Of a stretch of DNA of 64,000 nt, positions 36,113 through 48,326 are shown piece after piece (the first letter of the stretch is position 1; each line of letters opens with the position of its first letter). The stretch comes from Liolophura sinensis. Lineage: Eukaryota; Mollusca; Polyplacophora; Chitonida; Chitonidae. Under the pieces are notes generated by a model. The model saw nothing but the letters and a program-made list of their open reading frames with translations, ran no database searches and was not told where the DNA came from. The translations under genes and the position numbers were made by a program. The DNA is taken from positions 25,382,628 through 25,446,627 of the forward strand of contig NC_088305.1 of assembly GCF_032854445.1 (NCBI RefSeq), written 5' to 3'.

Positions 36113-39100
36113 TTATTTGGCTTTGAAGTTATTTTTCTCATCTCTGAGAAATCCCATCGTCTTCACCGGATCAGACTTCCCGCAATGCTTCTGCACCTCT
36201 GCTGCCCTAATGACAAAAAATGCGACACATATCACTGGGAGGTTTGAATGAAACTTGAACAACCAGTTACAAGTACATGTGAGATTGAGCATGGGTCTGG
36301 TCATACACGTTTGGAAGGGATCAAAATTCTTAAGCATTCATCATTAAGTTGGATTTTTATGAAATCACTGGTAACTGTGACCATTAAATTCCATTTGTTT
36401 CAAAATCATAATCAACATTGTGTAATAACCAACACTCTATCATAATCAACACTGTATCATGATTCAAGCAGCACTGATATCATAATCAACACTGTATCAT
36501 GATTCAAGCAGCACTGATATCATAATCAACACTGTATCATGATTCAAGCAGCACTGATATCATAATCAACACTGTATCATGATTCAAGCAGCACTGATAT
36601 CATAATCAACACTGTATCATGATTCAAGCAGCACTGATATCATAATCAACACTGTATCATGATTCAAGCAGCACTGTAAAATAATCAACACTGTATCATA
36701 ATCAACACTGCATAATAGTCAACATTGTATCATAACACTGCATAAGTCAACATTGTATCATAACACTGCATAAGTCAACACTGTATCATAACACTGTATA
36801 ATAGTCAACACTGTATCATAACACTGTATAATAGTCAACACTGTATCGTAACACTGTATAATAGTCAACACTGTATCGTAACACTGCATAATAGTCAACA
36901 CTGTATCATAACTGTATAATAGTCAACACTGTATCCTAACACTGCATAATAGTCAACACTGTTGTAAATTCAAATTGCACTTCATCCATTCTATTTAATC
37001 TGAATTTTATGCCATACTCAAGAACATTCCTCATGTGTCTGGTGCCACTCACAAAACCTCATTAATCAATTTTTCATAACTTTTTTCATAAATGTTGCCT
37101 TATGGGATTATAACCCTGACAACAAAGTTACCAGAAATATGACCTTTGCACTTCATGAAAGTGGACCCTAACCAGTCCAGACAAAAAGCCTCAACCCAGA
37201 GCCAGAACTGAACTCGTGACCTCCTGGATGAAGGTCTCTTCTCTTCCACTACCTCTTGATCAATGGCATCAAGCGTTTAGAGTTAGCTGAGTATTGTCTT
37301 GCTGGCCGAGTCAAGGAAATGTCAGTATTGTCACAGTTTTGTAATGAGGACTGTCAAGTATGTATATGTACCTTGTGAAAGGCAGGCAGTTTGCTCCACA
37401 CCAAAATAGTCAGTTCCCAGTCGAGCTCTATTATCATGTTTGTTATCTTACGAGGTTCCTGAAGTAAAGGGGTGTGAAATGGGGCGGAAGTACATTACTG
37501 TTAACTAAATCTGCTTAACATTTACGACATATCACATGATACTGTGGGACTGTTATTACCTTCAACAACAAAAGATTCCGAACCGGTATTTCCCCTGGGC
37601 ATTAGGCCAAAATCATACATTACGTGAAATATTCAACAGTTAAAAATAAAAATAAAAAACATGCAAAAGGTTCTGTAGGATGCAGATGTTTCCCCAAAAC
37701 TCTGATGAATATTTCTACATTTACATACCCTACTCTCATAAATGGGTTAAACTTGAGCTCTTCAGCGATGGTTGACGGAATTGTTGGTTCATTTTTATCC
37801 CGCTGTGCCTGAAGACAGAAAGTCACATGTGTGACAATAACACAACTTATTACACACCTTCTATTAACACACCTTCTATTTACACATCTTCTATTTACAC
37901 ACGTTCTATTAACACACCTATTTACACATCTTCTATTTACACATTTTCTATTTACACACCTTCTATTTACACATCTTCTCTTTACACAACTTCTATTTAT
38001 ACATCTTCCATTTATACATCTTCTATTTACACACCTATTTACACACCTTCTATTTATACATCTTCTATTTACACACCTATTTACACACCTTCTATTTATA
38101 CATCTTCTATTTACACATCTTCTAAGATTGTGGCAATCATGCCACATATGTTTCATACTGCACACTACACGTTCACATTACACCTGCCATCAGTAAATGC
38201 AACGTTACCATGGCGATGTTCAGACCCTTCAGCTTTTCTCTCTGTACATGTTCTTGCACCATTCATGAAAAATTACTACGAGCTTTGTTATCTTAAGTTT
38301 AATTCAGGCATGATCATCTGCAGGTTGCAGGAGGGTTGCCCCAGGACTGGAGAGGAAGCCAGCATGTCCTGGAATTGAACTCACGTCTACTGCTTTGGTG
38401 AGAGGTTTCTGGGTCATGATGCACTGACATGCTAACCACCACGCCCAAGAAGGCCCCCAAATTTGTACAAATTCATCCTGACAAAAAAGTGCGAACTGGC
38501 TTGGAACATATCGCCTAGAAGGCCCTATTCAAGTTCCCCAGAAAACTCACAAGATCCACAGGATTTTGCCAGTTAAGGTAACAGACTGAAAAAAAGTCTA
38601 TCATTTTGCATGGTAACTCATCAGTTATAAACTGATATTGGAAGAAAAATCCTTCCCTCCCCTCCAACATTCCTTCTGTATGTCCATGTTTTCTTGTTTA
38701 GTTGGGTTGGGAAGCATCAATATAATTATTAATCAAAAGGTAAAACTGTTGTCCGTGCAAATCCAGCAATGTGTTACCCCCAAACTCACAAATATCGTGC
38801 CTCTTCAAAGATTTCTACAGAACCTCAATTGAGGTTATTGAGGCCAAGCGCATGGTAGTCTCAACAGGGCAGAGCTTTAATATCAATATGAGTCAATGAC
38901 TGTCCTTTGATGTTTATTCTACAAATTTATCTGATAAACTGTCATTAGCAGCAATGTTGGACATAATACCAGTCAGAGGAAAAATATCAGTGTGCCTTAA
39001 AAAAAACATGATGAGGATAAGAATTAAATAGCTTAGGTACCTGCGCCCATTTTAACTTGTCTTGTATATCCTTACTCTGGGGTTCGACGTGCAGAGCGTA

Positions 39101-42100
39101 CTTAAGGTTGTTGACCGTGTACTCGTGGCCACAAAACACACGCTGAAAAGGCAATATTTCATAAAATACCATGAATAATATTCACCATCAAAACAATTCA
39201 TAAGCATATATCTGCATTTGTCATTTTTGGTAAAATTCACGCACAGTGATAATATAATATCTTTATTTACAGAAGGTAGCTCGGTCGTTTCACAATGAAA
39301 CTATTCCCCAAGGCCTTCACAGAGAAAATGATATATAGGAAATTTGTACTTCAGAGTCCAATCAAAAAATACATCAATATATACAAAAAAAGATAAAGAA
39401 TTGTGTAGTTTGAAAGGTGAAGGTACATACATTCATACATACAAAAAGCAACAACACAACCAATAATGTTGTCCCCTCAACTGTCCCAACCAGCAAGAGA
39501 AGTAAGGCAGTGGGAGATGGCCCATTACTGGTCCCTTCCTGCCCCCCTGCTGGCTGAAACACCCTACACACATGTACAGTGAACAAACCAAGTGAATGGG
39601 AGATGCCCCATAATAATGATTAAATTCGGCATCAATTTCTGCAATTTAAAAATCTAATTGAAAAATATGAATGTTGATTAAAAAAATACTATAGTAAAAT
39701 TATTTAATTTGGAAATTTTCTCCAGAAATTTCTGAAAAGTAACTACTTTAAGTCATCAACCTTTTTGCATATGAAAGAGCAACTTTCAGTGCAAATTATG
39801 CACATTTTTAATTTGATTGTGGAGAAAAAACTACATAATTTGAATCTACCATTTTAAGCAGAATTTTATCGCTCTACACAGAATAACACCTTCAAAATAT
39901 GCTCGAATGAACAGCTTGCAAACACACGAAAAGGTTGAAGAATTGCAGTAGGTACACAATCATGTATTCTACACACTGGCATTATAAATTGTCTATTTTG
40001 TCTCACTTTTTTCGGGAATTTTATTTATTGATTGATTTGACTGGTGTTTAGTGCTGGCTCATTAGTTTTTCACATATATGATCAAGGTCAGGTTTACAGG
40101 TAGAAGAAACTGTGGTGCCATATTTCTGGAAATTAATATCATAAAATGCTTCAGTCTCGAACAAGACTTAATCCCCACCTCCTCCCTAATTACATATACA
40201 TTTCAGACCCACCGTGTCACCAGGCAGCTTGGACAATTTCTCCACAAGGGCATGATACATATCATTAGGGGAACCCTCAAAGAATTTCCCACATCCCGCC
40301 ACAAATAATGTGTCACCTACAAAGGAGAAATCAATTCCTATTTAATCACAAATATTACCTAAATGTAATAATGCTATTTTTGCGATTGATTGATGGCTTC
40401 AATAAAGCAGGTTAATTTGCATACAAAGATTGTATGGCTGGTGGTTATATCCCTGCTCAAGATTTTTTCACCTACATGACAATTTATGATTTATTTATTT
40501 ATTTATTTGATTGGTGTATTACGCCGTAGTCAAGAATATTTCACTTATACGACAGTGGCAAGCATTATGGTGGGAGAAAACCGAGCAGAGCCCGGCGGCA
40601 ACCCACGATCATCCGCAGCTTGCTGACAGACTTGAACTCAGAGTGACCGTGTTGGCGAGAGGCTTCTGGGTCATTACGCTGTGTGCTAGCGTACTAACCA
40701 ACTGAGCCACGGAGGTCCCGACACTTTATGGGTGGAAGAAACCAGAATGCCCAAATTGAACCAACAATCTTCACCGTGTACCGTCGCCAACAAATGTCTT
40801 CATTCAAGATGCAGCCAAAATAGTGAGAGCCAGATCTGAACATCTGTCAATGCTATAGTCGCAGAGTTCCTTAACCATCTGAGCCAGCGAGGCCCATCTT
40901 CATACTGAGAAAGTGAATACAAATTGAAATGTACTGGATTTGAACTTGGGATTTGGCTGGGAATAGATGTACTTTTTTACTGAACGCAAACTTCCTTGAA
41001 GCACATTGTTACCTTGGATTTTACAATAAATCAATGATGGACGTTTAAGCTGAGGACAAAATCTTTAAAAATTTCCACTCCAAAACATGGGTTCCTGGTA
41101 TATCAAAACACACTTTGAAAACTCAATGCGCTGAATGTGTCTGGAAAGAAAAAGCCTTGCTTTAAAACTGTTTCACGTTTGTTCACTGATTAATGATTAA
41201 TTGCTTTTGTTTGTTTTTTTTTCGCCCTTTGTTGTCGATGCTGTTATTATTCACCTTACAGGTATTTTGGCATTCAGGTGGACTATTGGCTTTCTTTGGC
41301 CAGGCAGACCACGTGACTCAGAAATTCTCCTTCACAGTCTTTCCTCAAACATTACAGATCTTGTATGATAATGCATGAAAAGGCAACCCCGCACCTAGCC
41401 ATTTTTTTCTTATTGTTGTTGCTATCTTTCACCTTAATCTCACCAAAGCTCTGAATATTCAGCATATATTCTTGCTTTCAGCCAATCCACATCACTCCTG
41501 GCCATCCTACTGTTTCCACCTCACCTGTGAACACTATGGGTTGTTCCCCTTGATCTCCGGTGACAAAATAACAAATATGTCCAGTGGTATGACAAGGTGT
41601 GAACAGGCAGCGAACATTCAAATTCCCAACCTGAATAAAGATACACAAAACAACGTGTAATTGCAACCTTTGTATCCAAGGTTACCTTCTTTATATGACA
41701 GTGTACAAAAGACACCCTTTACTAGTATTTGTTTCTGAAGAATTTGCATTTTAACACATTTTAACATATGCGAAGGAAACATGAAAAGGGAAAAAAAAAT
41801 TAAGGCTTTAGTGGTAATGGAGAAATATACGTCATTAATTTCGTTTTGAAGCATATTTTGTATCACTTACTGGGAACCAGATTCTCCCACACATTCAGGT
41901 TCTTCTACTAACCATAACCCACCTCCTACCCTGACCCCCACCCCCCTGACCCCCACCACCACCCCTGCCCCACACACAGGGGTGTTTTGACAGCCATCCC
42001 CACTGATGACACGACAGTCACTACAGCCTGCTTAGTTTCTGTACTGACTTAAGCTTAAAGCCATTTTTATGCCCCAAGAAGAAAAGATTACACGCTTTTT

Positions 42101-44148
42101 GTAAAGACACATCCAAAACTGCAAATAGAGAAATACATGTAGCTCCTACAAAAACTTCCACTCCTCATGCCAGTATCTACCTGACCAAAAATTACAACAT
42201 CTTGATTTGAAAACAAAAAATAAAGGAAAAAACAAAAGAACAATAAAAAAATGTGGCATGAAAATGGCACTGACCTTGAACTGTTCTCCATCCTTGACCT
42301 TGTTTGTCAAAGCCCCAATACGGTCATCACCCCCATAAACCTCCAATGGACCGGTCAGTCTGATAAGGCCCTCATTACCCCCAGCATGGTCCCTGTGGAA
42401 ACCATTGTGACCAATTACAATAATAAATGTAGCAGAGCAATAAGCATGTTAGCAGAACATAATGACTCAGGAGCTTCTCATCACAAGTGATGTGAGTTCA
42501 AGTCCAACTTGTGTCGCCTTCCTTTCCATTCATACTTGGGAAGATCTATTAGCAAAGATAAACATTCTCTCCTTCACTGCCTGTAAGGCCTTTGTGACAA
42601 AAAGTGGTCAACAATGCTTGTTTAGGCCGTTCAATGAAGATACTTGTCTTCCATCAATATAGTGTACACGTAAGTAGCAAAGTTTATCAGTAACTTGCCA
42701 AAGGTCAGTGGTTTACTCCACCCATAAAACTGACCACCACAGTACAAATGAAATCTTACATATGGTATTAGGCAACAAACAGATAAATAAATGTGTAAGG
42801 CCACACCAATCTTTGTGTTTCACAGGCAAGCCATCATCTGAAAGTCCAAAAAAAGAAATAAAAAGAAAACTGAAAATCTCCTTTTTTTAATTCTGATCAT
42901 ATTGTGTTTTATATGACTTTCTCGTTTTTTTTTTTTATTTTTATTTTTTATACCCTCCTCTAACATTGAAAAATATCATTCAAAAAGTTAAAATGGTGTG
43001 ACCTTGGAAACATTTGAAATACCTTACCAGTGATGATGTGTGGTCAGGACTTTTTTTAGTGTCACCCCCTCCTCACTCACGGCATCTACCACCTGAGCAA
43101 GAAATACACCCATTTTAGCCATCAATGTACAATACCTTTCCTTCTTTCTGATTCTGAGGGAGACTTTGTTCATAGAATAAGGGGCAGGTTTATGGGCATT
43201 CATTTACTGGCAGGCATGTGGGTTGTTGGGGTGGTGTGGCTCCGTCCACATTATTGGTTTATGCCACTTGTTTGATTGGTTCATCATGCATATCAAGAAG
43301 TGTTAACTTTCTAGAGTAGGCTTGCCATGGTTACGCTTTACTTTGCCAGCCGGAAAATACACAAAACAGAAATTACATCCATTTCGCACTCATCACACAA
43401 TTTATAAGCCTGAATTTCCCACGCCTGGATGCCCACCAGGTACATAGAAGTTTAACTTTTTGTGCAATTATTTTTACAGTGACTTGATTTTTAGCTGTAA
43501 CAAGCAGCTCTATATGTCACTTTTTCTGTTTATCAGTCACATTTTGGAATTCCTGACATTCGCCAATAGCTTGAGGGGATCTTAGCGCAAGACATCTTTA
43601 AGTCAGCACTTATTTCATGTACAAATTCCACAACCAGTTTAAGAGCACAAGATGTAAATATATATGCAAAAAAGGGAGAACATACAAAAATCTATAAATA
43701 CTATTTCTGTTTTCTTCTTTCTGTGCCAAACATTTTTTGGCTTAAAATTTTGCATTCTGCAAGGAAGGGTGTGCCATATTGTTGGACCAGAAAATGAAAG
43801 ACTGGGTTTATACAGTGAGGAGTTTGGGAAGGGAGCAGACAACTGGTTTCTGTTTGATGTGCGTATTTGCCTTTCAGGTATATCTTTTACATTATACAAA
43901 TGTTTCAGACATTCTGGGTAAAAGTCATTTAGAAACCTGTACACAGTGAAAGCTTTGTTTAGTTTGATTAATTCTTGAATTGGAAGCTAGCTAGTCGAAA
44001 ATTTCTGTGACTGGATTCCGATCTCATTTTGCCAGTCTCACCTTTTGAGGCTCTACAGGGTCAACTGCTGCGCACTCCTTTGTGGCTTCATCAATCAGCA
44101 GGTACATGTAATTGTCCTGTAGCGCTGGCAGCAGTTTAATCCTCATAT
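36113..44148 (-). CDS. HAGH: Hydroxyacylglutathione hydrolase (glyoxalase II), 8 coding exons
   Basis: Exons in transcript order: 44148-44042 (ATG at 44146-44144), 43092-43028, 42392-42275, 41630-41525, 40316-40213, 39142-39041, 37808-37729, 36206-36113 (TAA). All phases agree and give 257 aa; the human cytosolic form is 260 by recall. It hydrolyses S-D-lactoylglutathione to D-lactate and glutathione, the second step of methylglyoxal detoxification. The two-metal motif THHHWDH is at 53-59, with H110, D133 and H172 as further ligands; FMRV and LRDEKNNF form the C-terminal end. The glutathione-contacting tyrosine after GKF in the human enzyme is phenylalanine here (GKFFEG, F144). The gene is divergent from ENKUR. 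Confidence 0.97.
36441..36680. repeat. 40-bp tandem repeat, 6 near-identical copies
   Basis: Exact 40-bp period, starting CATAATCAACACTGTATCAT. The first five copies appear identical, indicating recent expansion. It lies in the last HAGH intron. Confidence 0.97.
36681..36962. repeat. About 30-bp degenerate tandem repeat derived from the adjacent array
   Basis: Units such as AATAGTCAACACTGTATCAT plus AACACTGTAT share the CAACACTGTATCAT word with the 40-bp array, so the two arrays are related and successive. Confidence 0.93.
37856..38125. repeat. 15-bp minisatellite beside a HAGH exon
   Basis: About 18 units of CTTCTATTTACACAC with some half units. The period is a multiple of three, so long frames run through on both strands (IYTSS-like, NRRCV-like), an artefact. 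It ends about 45 bp upstream of the HAGH acceptor at 37809. Confidence 0.96.
38308..38458 (-). mobile_element. SINE family 1, antisense, 3'-truncated
   Basis: CATCTGCAGGTTGCAGG, GAGAGGAAGCCAGCATG, GAATTGAACTCACG and the head complement TAACCACCACGCCC are present; the tail half is absent. Confidence 0.85.
39745..39955 (-). mobile_element. MITE-like element A, copy 5
   Basis: Left end CATCAACCTTTTTGCATATG and right end CGAAAAGGTTGAAGAATTG are inverted. The interior GAGAAAAAACTACATAATTT and AATATGCTCGAATGAAC match the others in reverse. It lies in the HAGH intron between 40213 and 39142. Confidence 0.85.
40488..40718 (-). mobile_element. SINE family 1, antisense, nearly full length
   Basis: ATTTATTTGATTGGTGTATT to CCAACTGAGCCACGGAGG. 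The part between the tail body and the B box is shortened. Confidence 0.93.
40719..40905 (-). mobile_element. Probable SINE family 3 (tRNA-like head), antisense
   Basis: The complement of the head reads GGCCTCGCTGGCTCAGATGG (A-box-like). The other end has TTTATGGGTGGAAGAAACC. Related sequence occurs at 14730-14910 and, for the end part, at 18925-18990 and 42660-42745. The family is inferred from these weak matches. Confidence 0.5.
42437..42560 (+). mobile_element. SINE family 1 fragment, diverged
   Basis: AGCATGTTAGCAGAACATAA, TGACTCAGGAGCTTCTCATC and GTGAGTTCAAGTCCAAC correspond to the SINE head; the body is lost. Confidence 0.75.
43640..43944 (-). mobile_element. 5'-truncated non-LTR retrotransposon (LINE) remnant
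   Basis: The minus-strand frame includes [31 protein letters not shown] and a basic end, the pattern typical of the C-terminal end of LINE reverse-transcriptase proteins (R-T-R/S...SF...GP-IWN-LP). Only about 100 codons remain. It lies inside a HAGH intron. The exact clade was not determined. Confidence 0.7.
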
Positions 44149-45148
44149 CTGCTAGAGATGTGAGTGTTGGATGGGAATGAAACTCTTTCGAAAGAACCCC
44201 TGAAAAGAAGTATCATTTTTACAGACTACATACATCTCAGTTCAAAAGCAATCAATGATAACAAATCTACTGTTAGAACTTGTGCAAATTACACCTCTGA
44301 TTTCCCTGTTGCGTCATACCTTAGCTTATTATTTAATAAGGCAACAATTTGAGTCTATCAAGTTTATTAACATATAATTAAGCTTTGTCTAAATCTTTGT
44401 CCTTAATAAATCATTTCACAAAAAAGCATAACATGCAAAACATACATGTATCTTCAAAATATTGAGTACTGGTAGTAAAATAATGCTAAAATAAATGAAA
44501 AACATATATCTACAGGTACTGGTGCTGGTCTCAGACGTGGATCTCAGTGGTGTGAATTGTTAATTTGTGTCCCGGTTAAAAAAACAATGGTTAAATTTTC
44601 TCAATTACTGTATCCAACAAGAATCATTCTTCAAAAACAGCAATAGCAAATATCCCCTCACCTAGGCTTGTTCAACAATTAACAAAAACTTTGATTCTCT
44701 CTTTCTATGTCTGTCACAGTGTACTTCTTCTCGTCTTCGTGAGGATGTGATATAGATGTCTAAAGCACAAGGTTTAAGACAAACAAAGTATATCCTGTTT
44801 GAGAAGTAAAACTGCTTCATCACCCTGGTGTTGCAGAAATCATTTACACATGACAATTGACATCTGTCACTCTCTTGATCAAGGGACGTCATTCTGAATA
44901 GAGTAATAAAAGTGGAGAGCAGAGATGCATTCCACAATAATCATCACTGTTTATTTATCTGTAGAAATATACGACCATCGATCCAGCGCGCTAGGTTCTG
45001 CTTACTTGTCAGATGTTAACCAGTGAAAGAAATGTTGACGCAATTTAATCCTACACCAAAAACTTACTGACACCTTGCCGGGGTTGTAATGTAAGTTTAA
45101 TTGCTGAGATTCGAACTGTCGCTTGAATTACACGGTTCATTTAAACTT

Positions 45149-45423
45149 TATGAGAGCAGTAGGCTGGCAAAAATGTTTGTCACCCCGTCACGTTTTACTC
45201 GCCGCAACAGGAAGTCTTCTCATGGTTGCCTCCCCTGGCTCTTAACAATTCATGACGTCATATCTCCTGAGAAACGGCTGTGTTTATCAACTGTCAGGGA
45301 AGCCGATAAAGGGTCGTGTTGCAACAAGAGCGCGACAAAAACCGGCGTAATTTCCCTTAAAACCAGCGAGCAGACACGCGTATATCATTTTTTTTTACGA
45401 GGAAAAAACTAGAGCACACTACC
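45149..45423. promoter_or_regulatory. Putative bidirectional HAGH/ENKUR promoter region with perfect CRE
   Basis: Sequence between the divergent genes that is less AT-rich than its surroundings. It holds a perfect palindromic CRE TGACGTCA at 45253-45260 and a GTTGCC half-site (45225-45230) of the kind found in RFX X-boxes. No TATA box is evident. Promoter function is inferred from position. Confidence 0.6.
45199..45223 (-). CDS. HAGH: Possible alternative first HAGH coding exon (25 nt)
   Basis: An ATG at 45223-45221 opens MRRLPVAA and reaches a GT donor (GCGA then GTAAAAC). Joining to the acceptor at 44149 stays in frame and adds 9 residues (MRRLPVAAN) before the MRIKLL start. The real acceptor before 44148 proves that an upstream exon exists; its position and coding status are inference. 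The extension is too short for a typical mitochondrial presequence, though it begins with basic residues. Confidence 0.35.
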
Positions 45424-47788
45424 ATGTATTCTGACGAGAGCATTTACGATTTAATTCCGCGAGAGGAACTGAAGAAACCGAAGGAAGCAAGGTAAAATTG
45501 ATCGTGTCTTGATAAATGTCACAAATTCGACATTAAGCCGTCCATTCAATGTAGTTTATGCCAGCGTGGGAAATATTAAGAACTCTGAGCCTAAACGGTG
45601 TAAAAATTTACATGCTTTTTGTAAGCATACTATTTTGTCGGCAAGGGAAAAAGTAATATTGCCACTTAAATTTAGACATTTGAAGAGAGAACTCCGTCTG
45701 CATTCTGCACATTAAATGCAAGGAGATATAGCCTTAAGCATTAGGAGTTAAACAGCATCTGTTGGAAAAAATTGAATTTTTCGGGAAATATCTTATGTTA
45801 AGTTTTAATTTGTCGAGTAGCTCCATGTAAGTAGCATTCAGCGAATTTAACTTAAGACTTCTTAGTGTAGGCTACGGAAAGTAACTCAAGCCTAATGTGC
45901 CTCTAGTCTAGAGCATATTTATCTTCTTAGAAAATGTTATAAATGTTAAATATATTAATCATCTCACATGTAGAAAGTATGCTTTTAATTTGTATAATTA
46001 AGCACACTGCTATATTGCAATTAGTTGCTTTCTGTTAGTTTTATTTTCTGCTTATATTACCAGATATGAATGAATGAATGAATGATTATGGTTTAACGCA
46101 ACATTAATTTGATGATATTGCGGCAATATCATGGCGACTACCAGATGCATGTATGAGATTCAGATTTATAAATATGTGCATGTGCAATTGAAAGAAAAGT
46201 AGAAATAAGTTTCATCAGCGTGGCATGTATTCACTTGAAGTGACGTAAAAATGTTTCATTGCTTCTCAGGTACACCTCTAAATTCCGTGACAATGTCAAA
46301 GTTGAGAAAGAAAAAAACAAGGACTCATATAAGACAATGGGTCCTGCCAAAGTTTTGGTTCCAGAGACAACAAACTTCTTAAGAAAGCACACAAAAGAAC
46401 CAGTGCTTCCCGACAGTAAGTAGTGTCTACAAATATATGTATTATCCACAAAAATTAAATTGTCATGGGGACTTGGAATGTTGCTCTCTGTCATCTGCCT
46501 TTCATTTTGAAAGCAAATCATTAGATCGCTTTCAGACTACACTTTCAACCTAGTTTTGAGATTTTAAGACACAAAAGTTTTGGGGGTCTCATGGTTGAGT
46601 ATCCTTCTTACTAGTCACATTTGCTGTCTCTATTTTGGATGACTGAGGAAGACAGCAAAGACTAACATTTTATTTATCTACTTGATTGTTGAACACCATA
46701 GTTAAAAATGTGTATTGTTTATATACTGCCTACACATGTCATGGATATTTACATATTCCTTTCATCACATACATTTTTTTCTTTCAGAGCAGCCTTTTAA
46801 ATACCCTGATGAAGATCATCGCCGGCCGGCCGTGCCAGCTCCAAGCGATCGTCCTCTGATGGGACTTAAAACTACCAAAAACTTCATCACCACAAATGCA
46901 GTAGAGAACATCACATCAGTGCCTAAAAAGGCAGAGAAGATTTATGTTGATACCAAAAAGGGAGACAAACACAAACTGGATACATCAGGACTTGAACCCA
47001 TTTATATTAAAAAGAAGGTCAGTGTTAATTTTATGTTTTGTTTTCAGTTCCAACACCAGATACCACTAGATGCCTGTTTTAGATGTGTACAAGATAGGAA
47101 GCACCTCTAAGCATTAGACCATTGTCTCCTCCCTCTTCACCATCTTAGGTTTTCCATTAATATGAAGGGAGTGGTTGAAGCGTTAAACTCAAAGTTATTT
47201 ATTCTGTTGTGCTGGTTTAGGACATACATGTAGCTACATACACCACGCCAATGGTAAGACTTGTGGATGGGCAATGCAAAAGGGTTCATATCACAATAGA
47301 ATGCAATGTTTTGTGCTGTAACTCTCTAGTGCTTGTGTATTCTGTAAGCGTTTTATGAGCACACATACATCGATAATAGTGACATAATATAGCAAAGAAA
47401 AAAAACAGTTCATAGTTGTGAACTCATTTCACTCACACAACTGTGTTTTTTCCTTACAATGTCTATGCAGGACTTCGGTGAAACTCCCCAGTACCTGTTG
47501 AAAAGACGAGAGGAAATTCGCAAGGCGCAGGAGGAGTATGATGCTTACATTGCTGAGCATTTCCGACGGGGGACAATGAAACAGTTAACGAGGGAAGAGC
47601 GAGAGCACATTTTAATGGGATTGAAAGCCAACTGGGAGGAGATTCACAAAGAATACCAGGGTTTGTCAGTCGTCACAGATACAGCACCGAAGAAAAACCG
47701 AAAGGAGCGAATGGAGGCCGAAATGAAACAGTTAGAACGAGACATTCAGATCATTGAAAAACATACACAAATTTATATCGGAAACTAG
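45424..47788 (+). CDS. ENKUR: Enkurin, 4 exons, complete
   Basis: Exons 45424-45491, 46270-46415, 46788-47017 and 47471-47788 (TAG) join in phase to 253 aa; the human protein is about 256. The start MYSDESIYDLIPREEL fits the family. A proline-rich PAVPAPSDRP (about 84-93) resembles an SH3-binding site, and the C-terminal enkurin domain (149-253) contains GETPQYLLKRREEIRKAQEE and a coiled-coil end. Enkurin binds calmodulin and TRPC channels in sperm and is a ciliary microtubule-inner protein of motile cilia. The start ATG (ACCATGT) is the first in the exon. AATAAA at 47949-47954 is a candidate poly(A) signal. Confidence 0.97.
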
Positions 47789-47954
47789 TGAAACATCACA
47801 TCAATAATGTTGTCCAAGTTATTTAATTTTCTATACAAGATTGAGGACGGGCTGGGGTGGTTGTTTATACTGGATAAGGAGGTATACGTTCTCAACTGAA
47901 ATGTACATTATTGAGAAAATGAATTGTTGGGATACATGTACCCATGCTAATAAA

Positions 47955-48051
47955 GACCAAAATTATAATTAACATCATTTGTCAGTGATTTGTTACATGG
48001 CTCAGTTATTCAAAAGTGTATTAAAGTTCAGCCGGGCTTAAATCTTAATAC
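47955..48051. other. Short ENKUR 3' flank
   Basis: Sequence between the ENKUR poly(A) signal and the next SINE; no gene or repeat. Confidence 0.4.
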
Positions 48052-48314
48052 TGGACCTCCGTGGCTCAGTTGGTTAGCGCGCTAGCGCAGCATAATGACC
48101 CAAGAGCCTCTTACCAATGTGGTTGGTGTAAGTCCAAGTCCAGCTCATGCTGGCTTCCTCTCCAGCCGTAAGTGAGAAGGTCTGCCAGCAACCTGCGGAT
48201 GGTCATGGGTGGCTCTGCCCGGTTTCCGCCCACCATAATGCTGGTCGCCATCGTATAAGTGAAATATTCTTGAGTACGGCGTAAAACACCAATCAAATAA
48301 ATAAATAAATAAAT
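48052..48314 (+). mobile_element. SINE family 1, full length, best-preserved copy
   Basis: Head GGACCTCCGTGGCTCAGTTGG with the A box at 48062-48073, body and a long AAAT tail. A 12-bp duplication AAATCTTAATAC with one mismatch flanks it (48040-48051 and 48315-48326). Confidence 0.96.
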
Positions 48315-48326
48315 AAATCTTAACAC

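Noticed and set aside
37620..38378. Repetitive frames of 121-183 aa (IYTSS-like, NRRCV-like)
   Set aside because: They are readings of a 15-bp minisatellite, open because the period is a multiple of three; the only true coding part is the HAGH exon at 37729-37808.
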